A stretch of DNA of 64,000 nucleotides from Acidobacteriota bacterium (GCA_013285705.1 JABDHA010000002.1:30146-94145); one strand, 5' to 3'. Positions 51,304 to 62,133 are shown, counted from the first letter of the stretch. The notes: generated from the letters alone by a model not told the origin. Translations and numbers: made by a program.

Positions 51304-53298
51304 TTATAAATAGTAATCAAAGTCTTTTTCAGATCTCACTCGCCGCAGCACACGAAATACATGGGCCGGGATCTTCAGCGGGGAAAGCTCTACATAGTTT
51401 TTAGATCCCTGCCATAGGTAACGCGTGTCTACCAGTTGATCGTGCAATTGATATGGCTCGCGAGGATTCAACCCGAGTTTGTCCAAATCTAAATCTACCC
51501 ATCCTGACTGGACATGGTAGGGATCAAGATTGACGACGACAAGTATCGTGTTAGAGCCGTCCACACTCTTTTTGCTGTAGCAGATCAAGTAAGGATTGTC
51601 GGTCGCATGAAATACCAGCGCATGGTTCGCCTGCAGCGCGGCATTTTCGTGCCTTGCACGATTCACAATCCCGATGAATGGTGCGAGGCTATTTTTATCT
51701 TCAAGATCCCAATGCTTCAGTTCATACTTCTCTGAATTAAGATATTCTTCACCACCTGCTTTCGCAGGAGTGTGTTCCTGCAGCTCGAATGCGGGGCCGT
51801 AAATGCCGTAGCTTGTTGCCAGCGTTGCTGCCAATACCAGCCGTGACATAAATGCAGCCTTGCCGCCGATCTGGAGCGGCTCGGGCAAAATATCCGGGGT
51901 GTTCGGCCAGAAATTCGGACGAAAATATTCGCTGATCTCTGTTCCCGTTAACTGCTCCAGATAATCAGTTAAGTCCTGCTTCGTATTTCTCCAGGTGAAG
52001 TAGGTATACGATTGCGAGAATCCCAGCTTCGCCAGCCGTTCCATCACGCGTGGACGGGTAAAAGCTTCGGCGAGAAACAACACATCTCGGTGATCGCGCT
52101 TGATCTCACCAATGACCCACTCCCAGAACGGAAATGCCTTCGTATGCGGATTGTCCACACGAAAGATGCGGACGCCCTGCTCAATCCAGAATCCAAAAAC
52201 GCCTTTCAGACCATCCCAGAGCCCTATCCAATCCTCGCTCTCGAAATCCAACGGATAAATATCCTGATATTTTTTCGGAGGGTTTTCTGCATACTGAATT
52301 GAGCCATCGGCGCGATGCCGGAACCACTTCGGATGCTCTTTCACCCATGGATGATCCGGCGAACATTGAAAGGCGATATCCATCGCGATTTCAAGGCCAA
52401 ACTTCTTCGCAGCCGCCATCAGGTGAAGAAAATCATCCAGCGTTCCAAGCTCGGGATGAATGGCCGTGTGACCACCCAGCTCTGACCCAATCGCCCAGGG
52501 ACTTCCTACATCGTCCGGCGCTGCAGTAACGCTATTGTTCTTGCCTTTCCGGAAACTTTCTCCGATCGGATGGATCGGCGGCAGATACAAAACATCGAAC
52601 CCGAGCCGGGATACGTATTCCAGCCGGTCTTCTACATCTCGGAATGTGCCATGCTTACCCACAGTCGGCGAGCAGGAGCGTGGAAACAGCTCATACCAGC
52701 TGGAGAACCGCGCCTTTTCACGGTCGACGACAACCGCGAGCTCTCTTCCGTATTTCGTTTCGAGCCCGGTATCCGCATACTCTTCCATAACCTCGGCAAG
52801 TATCGGCTCAAGCGCCACAACTTTCGCATCTTCGGAGTCGCAATCCGTCCGCAAAATGTGTGCCCATTCATTCAACTGGATGGCATCTTTGCCTTCGGCA
52901 TGGCGTGCGGCCTGTTCCACCAGCAGACCGCCTGTCTGCAATTCCAGGCAGACATCCTGCCCCGCCTCAAGGCGCTTCATCAGATCACCACGCCACGTAC
53001 CAAAGTGATCGACTCTGCCTACAATGGTGTAAAAGTAACGTCCAGTCTTATTTACCGGAAACGAAGCGCGCCAGCGGTCATTCCCTAGAGGCTCCATTTT
53101 GACGCGTTGCTGATGGGATTCATCTTCGTGCCGAAACAGCAGGTGGCAAGTGACGCGATCATGACCATCGCCAAAGACATCCGCTTCCACCTGAACGATG
53201 TCTCCAACAATCCGTTTAATGGGAAAACGGCCTGCGTTGACCTCCGGATCAACGCCCTCGATTACCACTCTTTTTCTTCCGTCTGCTGGCTTTGTCAT
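51304..53298 (-). CDS. glgE: alpha-1,4-glucan:maltose-1-phosphate maltosyltransferase
   Basis: RVVIEGVDPEVNAGRFPIKRIVGDIVQVEADVFGDGHD; GH13 IFRVDNPHTKAFPFWEWVI; SYTYFTWRNTKQDLTDYLEQL. Confidence 0.94.
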   Translation of the reverse strand: MTKPADGRKRVVIEGVDPEVNAGRFPIKRIVGDIVQVEADVFGDGHDRVTCHLLFRHEDESHQQRVKMEPLGNDRWRASFPVNKTGRYFYTIVGRVDHFGTWRGDLMKRLEAGQDVCLELQTGGLLVEQAARHAEGKDAIQLNEWAHILRTDCDSEDAKVVALEPILAEVMEEYADTGLETKYGRELAVVVDREKARFSSWYELFPRSCSPTVGKHGTFRDVEDRLEYVSRLGFDVLYLPPIHPIGESFRKGKNNSVTAAPDDVGSPWAIGSELGGHTAIHPELGTLDDFLHLMAAAKKFGLEIAMDIAFQCSPDHPWVKEHPKWFRHRADGSIQYAENPPKKYQDIYPLDFESEDWIGLWDGLKGVFGFWIEQGVRIFRVDNPHTKAFPFWEWVIGEIKRDHRDVLFLAEAFTRPRVMERLAKLGFSQSYTYFTWRNTKQDLTDYLEQLTGTEISEYFRPNFWPNTPDILPEPLQIGGKAAFMSRLVLAATLATSYGIYGPAFELQEHTPAKAGGEEYLNSEKYELKHWDLEDKNSLAPFIGIVNRARHENAALQANHALVFHATDNPYLICYSKKSVDGSNTILVVVNLDPYHVQSGWVDLDLDKLGLNPREPYQLHDQLVDTRYLWQGSKNYVELSPLKIPAHVFRVLRRVRSEKDFDYYL

Positions 53299-53478
53299 CA
53301 AGAAACCGGACTTGCTGAATTTGGCGCAGGCGCACCTGCACCCAGACAAGGGTAAACCCTCACCTTTAACAAGATGCCTGTTTCTGAAAATTCGTTACGT
53401 CGGCCTTAGAAATTGGGCCGGCTTGACCAAGCGGATGGAAAACGGCTGCCTCTGAAGAAGGCAGCCTGAACAAGTAAA

Positions 53479-54465
53479 TTAGTTCTCGAGCAACAGGCTT
53501 GGCTCTTCGGGCGACCGCAACCGCACCAGGCGGTCAATGGTATACGGCGCGCGTTGCGTCGAAGTATGGTAATGCCGCACTTGTAGCTCACCGAGCAAGC
53601 CAATCGCCAGCATCTGGATACCAGCCAGAATCAGCACGCCCGCAATCACGAAGAGCGGTCCATGCTGGTCCATCACATGCTGATGGGTAAACAGCTTCAA
53701 CAGCAGCAGGAAGAACGAAATCACGCCTCCGCCAAGCATGCTCAACGCGCCAAAGCTGCCGAAGAAGTGCAGCGGCCGGGTCATATATTTCAGCAGAAAG
53801 CGGATCGTCAAAAGGTCGAAGAATACGCGAAAGGTCCGTCCGATGCCGTAGTGCGACTTCCCTCTCTCTCGGTTCACATTCTTGATCGGAATCTCGCAGA
53901 TGCTTGCGCCATACCATGACGCCAGAGCCGGAATAAAGCGATGCATCTCGCCGTACAGCGGGATATTGTGGATCACCTCGCGCCGGTACGCTTTATATGT
54001 CGTTCCGAAGTCGTGGATGTCCACTCCAGAGAGCTTCGCCATCAGCCAATTGGCACAACGGGACGGAATACGCCGCATGACAAAGTTGTCGATGCGCTCC
54101 TTACGCCAGCCGCTTACCACGTCATATCCCTCTTCCAGCTTCGCCAGGAAATTCGGGATTTCGTCGGGATCATGTTGCAAGTCGCCGTCCATGGCCAGGA
54201 TAAATTCGCCCTGGGCATGATCGAATCCTGCCGCCAGCGCCGACGTCTGTCCGAAATTGCGGCGCAGCTTCACCACCAGCACGCGGCTGTCGACTGCGGC
54301 AATCTCTTCCAGCAGCTTGTAAGTGCGGTCATTGGACCCATCATCCACGAAGACCAGCTCAAAGCTGTCTCCCACTTGCTCCATGACACCCTTCAGGCGG
54401 TCATACAAGGCGGTTACATTGTCTTCTTCGTTGTGGAAAGGGACGACGATGGAATACTTCGGCAT
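53479..54465 (-). CDS. family 2 polyisoprenyl-phosphate glycosyltransferase
   Basis: SIVVPFHNEEDNVTALYDRL, FVDDGSNDRT, AMDGDLQHDPDEIP, two C-terminal TM helices. Confidence 0.93.
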   Translation of the reverse strand: MPKYSIVVPFHNEEDNVTALYDRLKGVMEQVGDSFELVFVDDGSNDRTYKLLEEIAAVDSRVLVVKLRRNFGQTSALAAGFDHAQGEFILAMDGDLQHDPDEIPNFLAKLEEGYDVVSGWRKERIDNFVMRRIPSRCANWLMAKLSGVDIHDFGTTYKAYRREVIHNIPLYGEMHRFIPALASWYGASICEIPIKNVNRERGKSHYGIGRTFRVFFDLLTIRFLLKYMTRPLHFFGSFGALSMLGGGVISFFLLLLKLFTHQHVMDQHGPLFVIAGVLILAGIQMLAIGLLGELQVRHYHTSTQRAPYTIDRLVRLRSPEEPSLLLEN

Positions 54466-54641
54466 ATCCTATTAATTATAGACTTTCCCCCTGAAAACGC
54501 CCCAAAAACATCTCCAGTTGGAACCTCCCTTGAAAACCATCCCTGAAAACGATCTCTGACACCATCACTACTGACACCATGCTGTCAGTAGGCCTCCCGT
54601 AGCCTGCTCTCGTAGGTCAATTCACCCTTTCAGAGGACTCT

Positions 54642-55025
54642 ATGCCGACAGCACAGGAAACAGCGGTCTCCACCATAAGCTGGTTTGAGATTCCCGCCAA
54701 CGATTTCCCCCGCGCCATTCAGTTTTACGAGACCATCCTGGATGCGCCCCTGATCCATCAGGCGGCATGGCCATCGCTGGCCATCTTTCCCTACGAGAAA
54801 CCCGGCATCTCCGGCGCCATCGCGCACGGCGAAGGCTTCAAACCCACGGGTGACGGAGTCGTCATCTATCTCAACTGCGATGGCAAATTTGACGCCGTCC
54901 TCAACCGCGTGGAAGACGCCGGGGGAACCATTGTCGAACCCAAAAAACATCTTCCTACGGTAGGCTGGGTCGCCCAGATCCGCGATAGTGAAGGAAACCG
55001 CATCGGACTCCATGCAACGGCTTAA
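54642..55025 (+). CDS. VOC (glyoxalase/bleomycin resistance) family protein
   Basis: SWFEIPANDFPRAIQFYETIL; GGTIVEPKKHLPTVGWVAQIRDSEGNRIGLH. Confidence 0.92.
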   Translation: MPTAQETAVSTISWFEIPANDFPRAIQFYETILDAPLIHQAAWPSLAIFPYEKPGISGAIAHGEGFKPTGDGVVIYLNCDGKFDAVLNRVEDAGGTIVEPKKHLPTVGWVAQIRDSEGNRIGLHATA

Positions 55026-55036
55026 CATAGAGCCGT

Positions 55037-55735
55037 ATGCGTCGCGCCGACCGGCTCTTTCGAATCGTTCAACTGCTGCACTCCGGGCGGCTGCAGACCG
55101 CCCGGCATCTGGCCGAAAAGCTGCAGGTGTCGCACCGCACCATCTACCGCGATGTGCAGGACCTGCAGCTTTCCGGCGTACCCATCACAGGCGAGGCCGG
55201 CGTTGGCTACACGCTGCGCCGCGATTTCGATATTCCGCCGCTCATGTTTGACCGCGAGGAGATCACCGCTCTCGTCCTGGGAGCACGCATGGTGCAGGCC
55301 TGGGGCGGCATGCAACTCACCGAGGCTGCCAACCGCGCCCTGCGCAAGATCGAAGCCGTGCTGCCAACCGATCTGCGCGAACGGATCGACGAAGTCCTGC
55401 TCTATGCGCCTGGCTTTCGCGTCTCGCCAGAGCTTCGCTCCAAGCTCGACACACTTCCTGCCGCCGCCCAGCAGCGGCACGTCGTCCTCATCGCTTATTC
55501 CCGCGAAGACGCGCAACAGAGCGTGCGCCGCGTCCACCCTCTGGCTCTTTACTTCTGGGGAGGCACATGGACACTCGCCGCATGGTGCGAGCTAAGAAAC
55601 GATTTCCGCAGCTTCCGCGTAGACCGCATGGAACATCTGGAAAACCTAACAGAGATATTCCAGCCAAAGCCAGGACAGCTACTGGCAGATTTTCTCAAGC
55701 GAGTACGCACCGAACGTAAAGAACTACCTACTTAA
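55037..55735 (+). CDS. YafY-type HTH/WYL transcriptional regulator
   Basis: RADRLFRIVQLLHSGRLQTARHLAEKLQVSHRTIYRDVQDLQLSGVPI; WYL-like C-terminus. Confidence 0.93.
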   Translation: MRRADRLFRIVQLLHSGRLQTARHLAEKLQVSHRTIYRDVQDLQLSGVPITGEAGVGYTLRRDFDIPPLMFDREEITALVLGARMVQAWGGMQLTEAANRALRKIEAVLPTDLRERIDEVLLYAPGFRVSPELRSKLDTLPAAAQQRHVVLIAYSREDAQQSVRRVHPLALYFWGGTWTLAAWCELRNDFRSFRVDRMEHLENLTEIFQPKPGQLLADFLKRVRTERKELPT

Positions 55736-55878
55736 AGATCAACCTCAGGCTAGATCATTTTATTTGGTGCAGAGCTATCACTTTAGAGAGAACGTCATTC
55801 TGATCCTGAGGTACGAAGGAGCAGAATGACATCTCCTCTTTTGCTCTACATCTAAGGAAAAATCTAAGGAAATTCATC

Positions 55879-58800
55879 CTAGAACAATACTCGCCCTCCC
55901 ACCTGGATGATGCGGTTGCTGCCTCCACTGCCGGTAACTTCGCCGAAGGTTGAGCTGTTCATCGAGGCCGACGGCGTACCAAGGTTCGTCAGGTTAAAGA
56001 CGTTGGTGAACTCGCCGCGAACCTGGAACTTAAGGTTTTCAAGCACACCAAACGTACGGAAAAGAGAGGCATCCACATCCCGATAACCAGGGTCATCGAG
56101 CTGTGCGGGACGCGTATTGCCAAGAAGATTCAAAGGACCGACACCCGGGCAACCGGCTGTACCCGGTACGCAGTAAGCCGTCGTATCGAACCACTGTGCT
56201 TCTCCTGCAATACGTGAGCGTTTGCCGCCGAGAATGTGCGGTATCTTTCCCGGTGCAATGCTCGGACGATCGTTTGTCTGCCCATCCCCGTTGACATCGG
56301 TTCCGGTTGTGACGGTGAATGGCTGACCGCTGTTCATCGTAGTGATGCTGCTGATCGTCCAGCCGTCCAATGCGGTTCGAACAATCCGGTTGTAACTGCT
56401 GAAGTAGTCAGGAGTCCACACGAAGTTAATGGTCACCATGTTGCGCCGGTCCTGGTCCGAGCGCTGATGGGCTTCCAGTTGAGGGTAATTCGGATCGACA
56501 AAGGTCGCGGCCAGGTTGGTTCCGTCCAGAGCGTTGCTGGCCAGCGTCTTGCTGAAGACGTAGAAGGCGCGTGCACTGAAGTTGTGCGAGAGCCGTTTTT
56601 CGAGGACCACCTGCATTCCGTTGTAGTTGGAGTTCTGGCTCGATTGAAGGTTATAGACGTTCGAATAGGTAGGCTTTGCCGCTGAAAGCCCAAACTGCGA
56701 GTTCAGCGGACGGCGATTGTTGACCGTGCTGCTTGTGTTTGCGTAGCCACACGCCTGGGTCAGGTCTGTGCAGCTTGCACCGGAGGTACCGGCAGCGGTG
56801 ATGTTGAACTGCGGAGGATTGAGGTCATGGTAAATCGGCATTTTGCGGTTGAGCGATCCGACATAATTCACAGTCAACGCGAAACCACTGCCGAACTCCT
56901 GCTGGAAGCCGCCATTGATCTGATACGTAACCGGCCATTCGAAGTGAGAATCGAAAGACGAGACCTGGTTCAGCGCAAGGAAGCTTGCGTTTCCGCTGCC
57001 GCCTACGAATGTCAGGGTTGGAAATGGATTGGTGCCGCCGGGAAATTCCGTCGGATCGCCCGAGTAAGGATGAGCCATCGAAGTGACCTTGCTGAACGTA
57101 GGACGGACCGCGTAAGGAGCGAAGTTCGAGGGCAGCTCCCACAGGTTGCCGGAGATTCCGCCATAGAAAAGACCGGCGGCGGCATGGAAGACCGTCTTGC
57201 CATTGCCCAATGGATCAAACGAAAGACCGACGCGGGGAGAGATGTGGCTGCTGGGCGTATATGCCCCGGTTGAAGGCACTCCAGGATCGCCGGGGAAGAG
57301 CATGCCGATCGGCGCCAGTTGGTTCCCGGGTTTGCCGGAGACGCTTACGTTTTGAAATGCATGAGACTGGACACCGGGAACAAAGTTGGTCTGCCGGTTC
57401 TGCGTGTCGGTAGGGGCCTGCTGCCAGTCATAGCGCAGACCCAGATTGAAGGTCAGATTCGAACGTATGCGCCAGTCATCCTGTGCGAAGAGCGCGTAAT
57501 TCCAATAGTTGGCTTCCGCGTATTCGCCGGTGTCCTGCTCAAAAGTATTCGGGCGCCCGAGCATATAGTCGGACAGAGCATTCGAGGTGCGTGTGCCTTT
57601 CGTCGTGGCGAAGGAAAATACCCCGTAGTTGTCGAGCGATGTGAGCTGGAAGTCCTTTTCGAGGCCAGCCTCAGCACCAAGAGAGAGCGTATGCTCGCCG
57701 CGCGTCGTGCTGAGCACATCGCGGAAGCCATATTGGTTGGCACCAGCCTTAGGACCGGTGATGGCCTGGGCAAGCGTGAACCAGTTGGGTATGCCAACCT
57801 GCCCGCGTGAAGGCGATCCTGAAATCCCGAAGTCCGATCCGAAATCCGCAAATGTGCTGTTGCCCGGAACAGGGATACGGCCACCCGCCTGTCGCGTATA
57901 GCTCACCCACACCTGGTTAATGGAGCGCGAACTGATCGTCCAGGTATCGCCCACGTTTGCGTTCTGCTGCTTGGTCGCGTAGTTCGAGTAACTCCAGTTA
58001 TTTGGTGTCAAACTACCGGTATTCGATCCAGTGGTAGTCGACTGACCAGGATTCGACCGGATGCTGTAGTCATACAGGAAGTAGCTCAGCGTGAGGCGGT
58101 GAGACGATGTCAACTGGTGGTCTGTCTTGATCAGATATTGGTTGTACTGTTCCGGCGTAGGATCGTATTCCCGATAGGTGTAACGGTTGTCGCCAAATGC
58201 TGTTGCGCCAACGCCCGGTTTGACACCCTTGGAGTAAAGATAGTTCGTGATGGCGACTGCCGTTGGGTCGAGCGGGTCCGTAATCACGTTGTTCGGATAG
58301 GGCTTATTGGTCGCCGGGTTGCAGACGAGGAACTTGAAGCTCGCATTATCGGCTGCCGTCGGGCTCTGCGAACAGGAAGTAATGTCTGTTGGCAGGTTCT
58401 CAGAGAAATTGCCTGCAATCTGAGCGGCGCTGGGGACATTGCCGCTGAATGCCAGAGATGTCGTGTCGCGCAGACCGCCGTAACTGCCGAAGAAGAAATC
58501 TTTGTCGTGCCGAATCGGGCCACCCAGAGTTGCGCCAAACTCATTGCGGGCATAAGGCTGCTTGATCTGCTGATTGTGCGGTACGGCGGTGAAGTTTTTC
58601 GTCCGATAGAACTCGAAGGCCGATCCATGGAACTGGTTCGTCCCCGACTTCGTCACAACGCTGACAACGGCGGCTGCATAGCGTCCGAGCGTCGCATTGA
58701 AGTTGTTCGTCTGCACGTCAAACTGGCCAACGGCATCCGGGTTAGGGATAGCGTTGCCGCTGTTGCGCAGACCGGTCATATTCAGGCCACCGTCGAGATA

Positions 58801-59466
58801 GAACGAAACCTGACCAGTAAAATCGTCCGTCGAGCCGTTGATGTAAACGTGCTGTTCCGGGAAGCCGAGGCTGTTTGTGTTGGTGTTTTGCTGAACACCC
58901 GGCGTCAAGCTGAGCAACTGATAGACGTTGCGGCCGACAAGAGGAAGATTGTCGATCTCAACATTGTCGACCGTTCGCCCCACTGTGGCGCTGCCCAGGT
59001 TAATCAAAGGGATGCCCGCAGTCACATCGACCGTCTCAGCCGTCGAGCCGATCTCGAGCACCAGCGATAACTCTGCGTTCTGCATCACCGCGAGCACGAT
59101 TCCGGTACGGTCCAATGTCTTGAAGCCCGGCGCCGTGACTGTAATCTTGTAAGGGCCTACAGGAAGAAATTCCTGTCGATAGGAACCATCCCCCTTCGTC
59201 GTAGTGACGCGTGTAAAGTTGGTATCGGTCTGGACCATGGTGACAGTCGCATTCGGAATGGCTGCTCCCGAAGCATCCGTGACATTGCCAAACATCGTAG
59301 CGGTACTGAGCTGCGCCCAGGCAGAAAAGCAACTGAAATTGGCCAGTCCTGCGAAGATCGCAATAGCCAGGATAATTTCCATGTTGCGATAGACCCGTTC
59401 CGAAAATGCATTGCGTATTTTTCTTATTGTGAGTTGCATTTGCTTCATGACCTCCCATTTAGACAA
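55879..59466 (-). CDS. TonB-dependent receptor with N-terminal carboxypeptidase-regulatory domain (Oar-like)
   Basis: TATMFGNVTDASGAAIPNATVTMVQTDTNFTRVTTTKGDGSY; plug VEIDNLPLVGRNVYQLLSLTPGV; TKSGTNQFHGSAFEFYRTKNFTA. Confidence 0.93.
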   Translation of the reverse strand: MSKWEVMKQMQLTIRKIRNAFSERVYRNMEIILAIAIFAGLANFSCFSAWAQLSTATMFGNVTDASGAAIPNATVTMVQTDTNFTRVTTTKGDGSYRQEFLPVGPYKITVTAPGFKTLDRTGIVLAVMQNAELSLVLEIGSTAETVDVTAGIPLINLGSATVGRTVDNVEIDNLPLVGRNVYQLLSLTPGVQQNTNTNSLGFPEQHVYINGSTDDFTGQVSFYLDGGLNMTGLRNSGNAIPNPDAVGQFDVQTNNFNATLGRYAAAVVSVVTKSGTNQFHGSAFEFYRTKNFTAVPHNQQIKQPYARNEFGATLGGPIRHDKDFFFGSYGGLRDTTSLAFSGNVPSAAQIAGNFSENLPTDITSCSQSPTAADNASFKFLVCNPATNKPYPNNVITDPLDPTAVAITNYLYSKGVKPGVGATAFGDNRYTYREYDPTPEQYNQYLIKTDHQLTSSHRLTLSYFLYDYSIRSNPGQSTTTGSNTGSLTPNNWSYSNYATKQQNANVGDTWTISSRSINQVWVSYTRQAGGRIPVPGNSTFADFGSDFGISGSPSRGQVGIPNWFTLAQAITGPKAGANQYGFRDVLSTTRGEHTLSLGAEAGLEKDFQLTSLDNYGVFSFATTKGTRTSNALSDYMLGRPNTFEQDTGEYAEANYWNYALFAQDDWRIRSNLTFNLGLRYDWQQAPTDTQNRQTNFVPGVQSHAFQNVSVSGKPGNQLAPIGMLFPGDPGVPSTGAYTPSSHISPRVGLSFDPLGNGKTVFHAAAGLFYGGISGNLWELPSNFAPYAVRPTFSKVTSMAHPYSGDPTEFPGGTNPFPTLTFVGGSGNASFLALNQVSSFDSHFEWPVTYQINGGFQQEFGSGFALTVNYVGSLNRKMPIYHDLNPPQFNITAAGTSGASCTDLTQACGYANTSSTVNNRRPLNSQFGLSAAKPTYSNVYNLQSSQNSNYNGMQVVLEKRLSHNFSARAFYVFSKTLASNALDGTNLAATFVDPNYPQLEAHQRSDQDRRNMVTINFVWTPDYFSSYNRIVRTALDGWTISSITTMNSGQPFTVTTGTDVNGDGQTNDRPSIAPGKIPHILGGKRSRIAGEAQWFDTTAYCVPGTAGCPGVGPLNLLGNTRPAQLDDPGYRDVDASLFRTFGVLENLKFQVRGEFTNVFNLTNLGTPSASMNSSTFGEVTGSGGSNRIIQVGGRVLF

Positions 59467-59650
59467 ACGCTTGCGTTCGCGCTCTTTAGAGCACGCCGCA
59501 TGTGCTTTCTAAACTGTCTAACTGTAAGTACAGGTCTGAAAAAATAACTGTCAATGAATGTGCTGCATCCTCATCCCGCTAGGTGGTACGGCATTACATT
59601 TTCGGGAATACTAGTTCGCTGGGCGGTACGCGGCTGCAATGATGACAGTT

Positions 59651-61138
59651 TCAGGCATCCGCATTTGTAATTGTTTTGAGAGCAATTGCCAGCTCACGAA
59701 CCCCGCGCCGGATTTCGCGCGTATCGACAGCGGCAAAGCCAAGTTGCAGGCCTTCCCTTCCCATCTTGCCGCGGTTGTACCAGCTCAAAGGGATAGTATC
59801 CACATGACGCTGCGCCGCGGCCCGTGCGGCAGATCTGCTGTCGATGCCACGGCACAGCAGTCCCGCGGTTTGCAATCCAGCCTCCACGCCTGCAATCTCC
59901 AGCAGTCCCGCAAGATGTTCACGCGCGCCCTCCAGCAAAACCGACAAACGCTCTGCATAGATTTCTCTCATGCGGCGGAGATGCCGTCCGAAATGCCCTT
60001 CCGTAATGAAATCGCATAGCACGGCCTGCTCTAACAGAGGCGCGTGCCTCGTCGTTACGGAAAGAGTTGCCGCAAAATAATCCACCAGATCCTCCGGAAT
60101 CACCAGGTATCCCAACCGGAGCGATGGAAATAAAACTTTGCTGAAACTCCCGGCAAATAATACGAGACCATTCCGATCCAGCCCCTGCATCGCCGGCACC
60201 GGACGTCCCGTATACCGATACTCACTGTCGTAATCGTCTTCAAAGATCAGGGCGCCCGACTTACGCGCCCACTCGAGCAGCGCCAGACGACGCGGCAGGC
60301 TCATCGTGATTCCCATTGGAAACTGATGCCCTGGCGTAATGTAGATCAGTCGCGCCCCACGCAGACTCTTCTCTCGCAATGCCATTCCCTCTTCGTCGAG
60401 ACCAACGGCAGAAATCTTCGCCCCAACCGCCTCAAACGCCATCGCCGCGCCGGGATAGCCCGGATTCTCCATGCATACTTTGTCGCCGGGATTGAGAAAG
60501 AGCCGCGACGCCAGATCAAGCGCCTCCTGCGCTCCGGCAACAATCGCCACCTGCTGGGGAACACACTTCACGCCGCGCGAGACATTAAGATAATTCGCGA
60601 CTGCCTCTCGCAGCGGCCCATACCCCAGCGGATCGCAGGTCAGCAGCAGGTTCGTCGAAGCACGGCGCAGCCGCCGCGCCGTTGTCTGCGCCCACAATGT
60701 CGCCGGGAATAGATCCAGCGCCGGAAGATTCGGACGAAAGGCTCGGGTCGGACGCACCTGAAGATTCGAGAACAAGCGAACTCTGCGTCCATAGTCCGAA
60801 ACTCTGCGGCGCACCTTTGGCCGCGACGCTTTGTTTGAACCACCTTCGCGGGTAACCTGCAGTAATTCTTCTGGCAGAACCTTGCTTACATACGTCCCTG
60901 ACCCAATGCTGCCCTCCACATAACCCTCAGACTTGAGTTCATCGAAAGCACTGACGATCGTCCCTCGCGACAATCCATATTGATCTGCAAGGTCTCGGGT
61001 GGCCGGAAGTTGAGCCCCCGGACGAAGGTTTCCATTTAAAATCTCGGCCCGCACAGCGGAATAAAGCCACCGGTAGGCGGGCACCCCGATTTCACGCGGC
61101 GGAAGCATCAGCCCGAAAGTAGTCGATTGTTTTGCCAT
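59651..61138 (-). CDS. MocR/PdxR-type GntR regulator with aminotransferase domain
   Basis: RAEILNGNLRPGAQLPATRDLADQYGLSRGTIVSAFDEL wHTH then fold-type I aminotransferase IFEDDYDSEYRYTGRP. Confidence 0.93.
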   Translation of the reverse strand: MAKQSTTFGLMLPPREIGVPAYRWLYSAVRAEILNGNLRPGAQLPATRDLADQYGLSRGTIVSAFDELKSEGYVEGSIGSGTYVSKVLPEELLQVTREGGSNKASRPKVRRRVSDYGRRVRLFSNLQVRPTRAFRPNLPALDLFPATLWAQTTARRLRRASTNLLLTCDPLGYGPLREAVANYLNVSRGVKCVPQQVAIVAGAQEALDLASRLFLNPGDKVCMENPGYPGAAMAFEAVGAKISAVGLDEEGMALREKSLRGARLIYITPGHQFPMGITMSLPRRLALLEWARKSGALIFEDDYDSEYRYTGRPVPAMQGLDRNGLVLFAGSFSKVLFPSLRLGYLVIPEDLVDYFAATLSVTTRHAPLLEQAVLCDFITEGHFGRHLRRMREIYAERLSVLLEGAREHLAGLLEIAGVEAGLQTAGLLCRGIDSRSAARAAAQRHVDTIPLSWYNRGKMGREGLQLGFAAVDTREIRRGVRELAIALKTITNADA

Positions 61139-61163
61139 AAAGTGGTACAGCAAAAATATCGTA

Positions 61164-61190
61164 AATGGACCTTTTTGATAGGTCCATTTA
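61164..61190. promoter_or_regulatory. putative operator in divergent MocR/cupin promoter region
   Basis: Perfect inverted repeat AAATGGACC-TTTTTGATA-GGTCCATTT. Confidence 0.6.
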
Positions 61191-61224
61191 AGGTTACCTT
61201 TTGGTAGTACGAAGGAGCAAGTCA

Positions 61225-61662
61225 ATGATGAAACATAAAACGTGGGCCGCTTTTGGGTTAGCAATTGCCTTTAGCGCAACCATAAGCGCTCTTGTGGCCC
61301 AGGCATCAAACAACGGCGCAGGCGCAAAGGTCAGTACAGTGTTTTCTCGCGATCTTCCTAAACTCGATGGCGGCCATTTAGCTGCGAAGATCGTCGAAGT
61401 CACTTACGGACCTGGTGGCGCATCCTCGCCTCACAGCCATCCCTGTCCTGTCATTGGCTATGTGCTGGAAGGAGCCGTCCGCATACAGGTAAAAGGCGAG
61501 CCCGAAGCAATCTATAAGGCGGGAGAAAGTTTTTACGAGCCGCCCAATGGCATTCATCAGGTCTCAGCCAATGCCAGCGATCACGAGCCTGCAAAGCTCC
61601 TTGCTTATTTCATCTGTGACCATGACACCCCGCTCACCGTGCCGATAGCAGGAGGCAAGTAG
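61225..61662 (+). CDS. secreted cupin-domain protein
   Basis: Signal-like N-terminus; GGASSPHSHPCPVIGYVLEGAVRIQVKGEPEAIYKAGESFYEPPNGIHQVSANAS. Confidence 0.9.
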   Translation: MMKHKTWAAFGLAIAFSATISALVAQASNNGAGAKVSTVFSRDLPKLDGGHLAAKIVEVTYGPGGASSPHSHPCPVIGYVLEGAVRIQVKGEPEAIYKAGESFYEPPNGIHQVSANASDHEPAKLLAYFICDHDTPLTVPIAGGK

Positions 61663-61664
61663 CG

Positions 61665-62108
61665 ATGACTACGTCCACGATCCAAAGCAACCGCACAATA
61701 CGTTTAGAGCGATTGGCTATTCTGTATGCTCGCATCGCGGTCGGCACTGCCTTTCTTTCCGCCGTTGCCGACCGCTTTGGACTTTGGGGCAGCCATGGCG
61801 GCTGGGGGAACTTCGCTAACTTCACGCGCTACACAGCCCAGGTCAATTCGTTCATGCCTGCATCGACCATTCCATATCTCGCCTGGATTGCCACCATCGC
61901 CGAAACACTGCTCGGCATTGCACTGCTCATCGGTATCTGGCCTCGATATGTGGCGCTTGCCTCTGCTTTGCTCTTGGCCGGCTTCGGAACTGCCATGGCG
62001 ATCTCCTTCGGCATCAAGTCGCCCCTAGACTATTCCGTCTTCTCTGCATCCGCCGCAGCATTGCTGCTCGCCTTGCACCAGCCGCACAAATTAGATTCCG
62101 CCTCCTGA
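61665..62108 (+). CDS. DoxX-like membrane protein
   Basis: 147 aa, 4 TM; ARIAVGTAFLSAVADRFGLWG. Confidence 0.8.
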   Translation: MTTSTIQSNRTIRLERLAILYARIAVGTAFLSAVADRFGLWGSHGGWGNFANFTRYTAQVNSFMPASTIPYLAWIATIAETLLGIALLIGIWPRYVALASALLLAGFGTAMAISFGIKSPLDYSVFSASAAALLLALHQPHKLDSAS

Positions 62109-62133
62109 GCTTCACCACAATTGGAGAAAAGAT

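Noticed and set aside
58099-59070. 323-aa plus-strand ORF
   Set aside because: Antisense to the TonB-dependent receptor; composition is a shadow ORF
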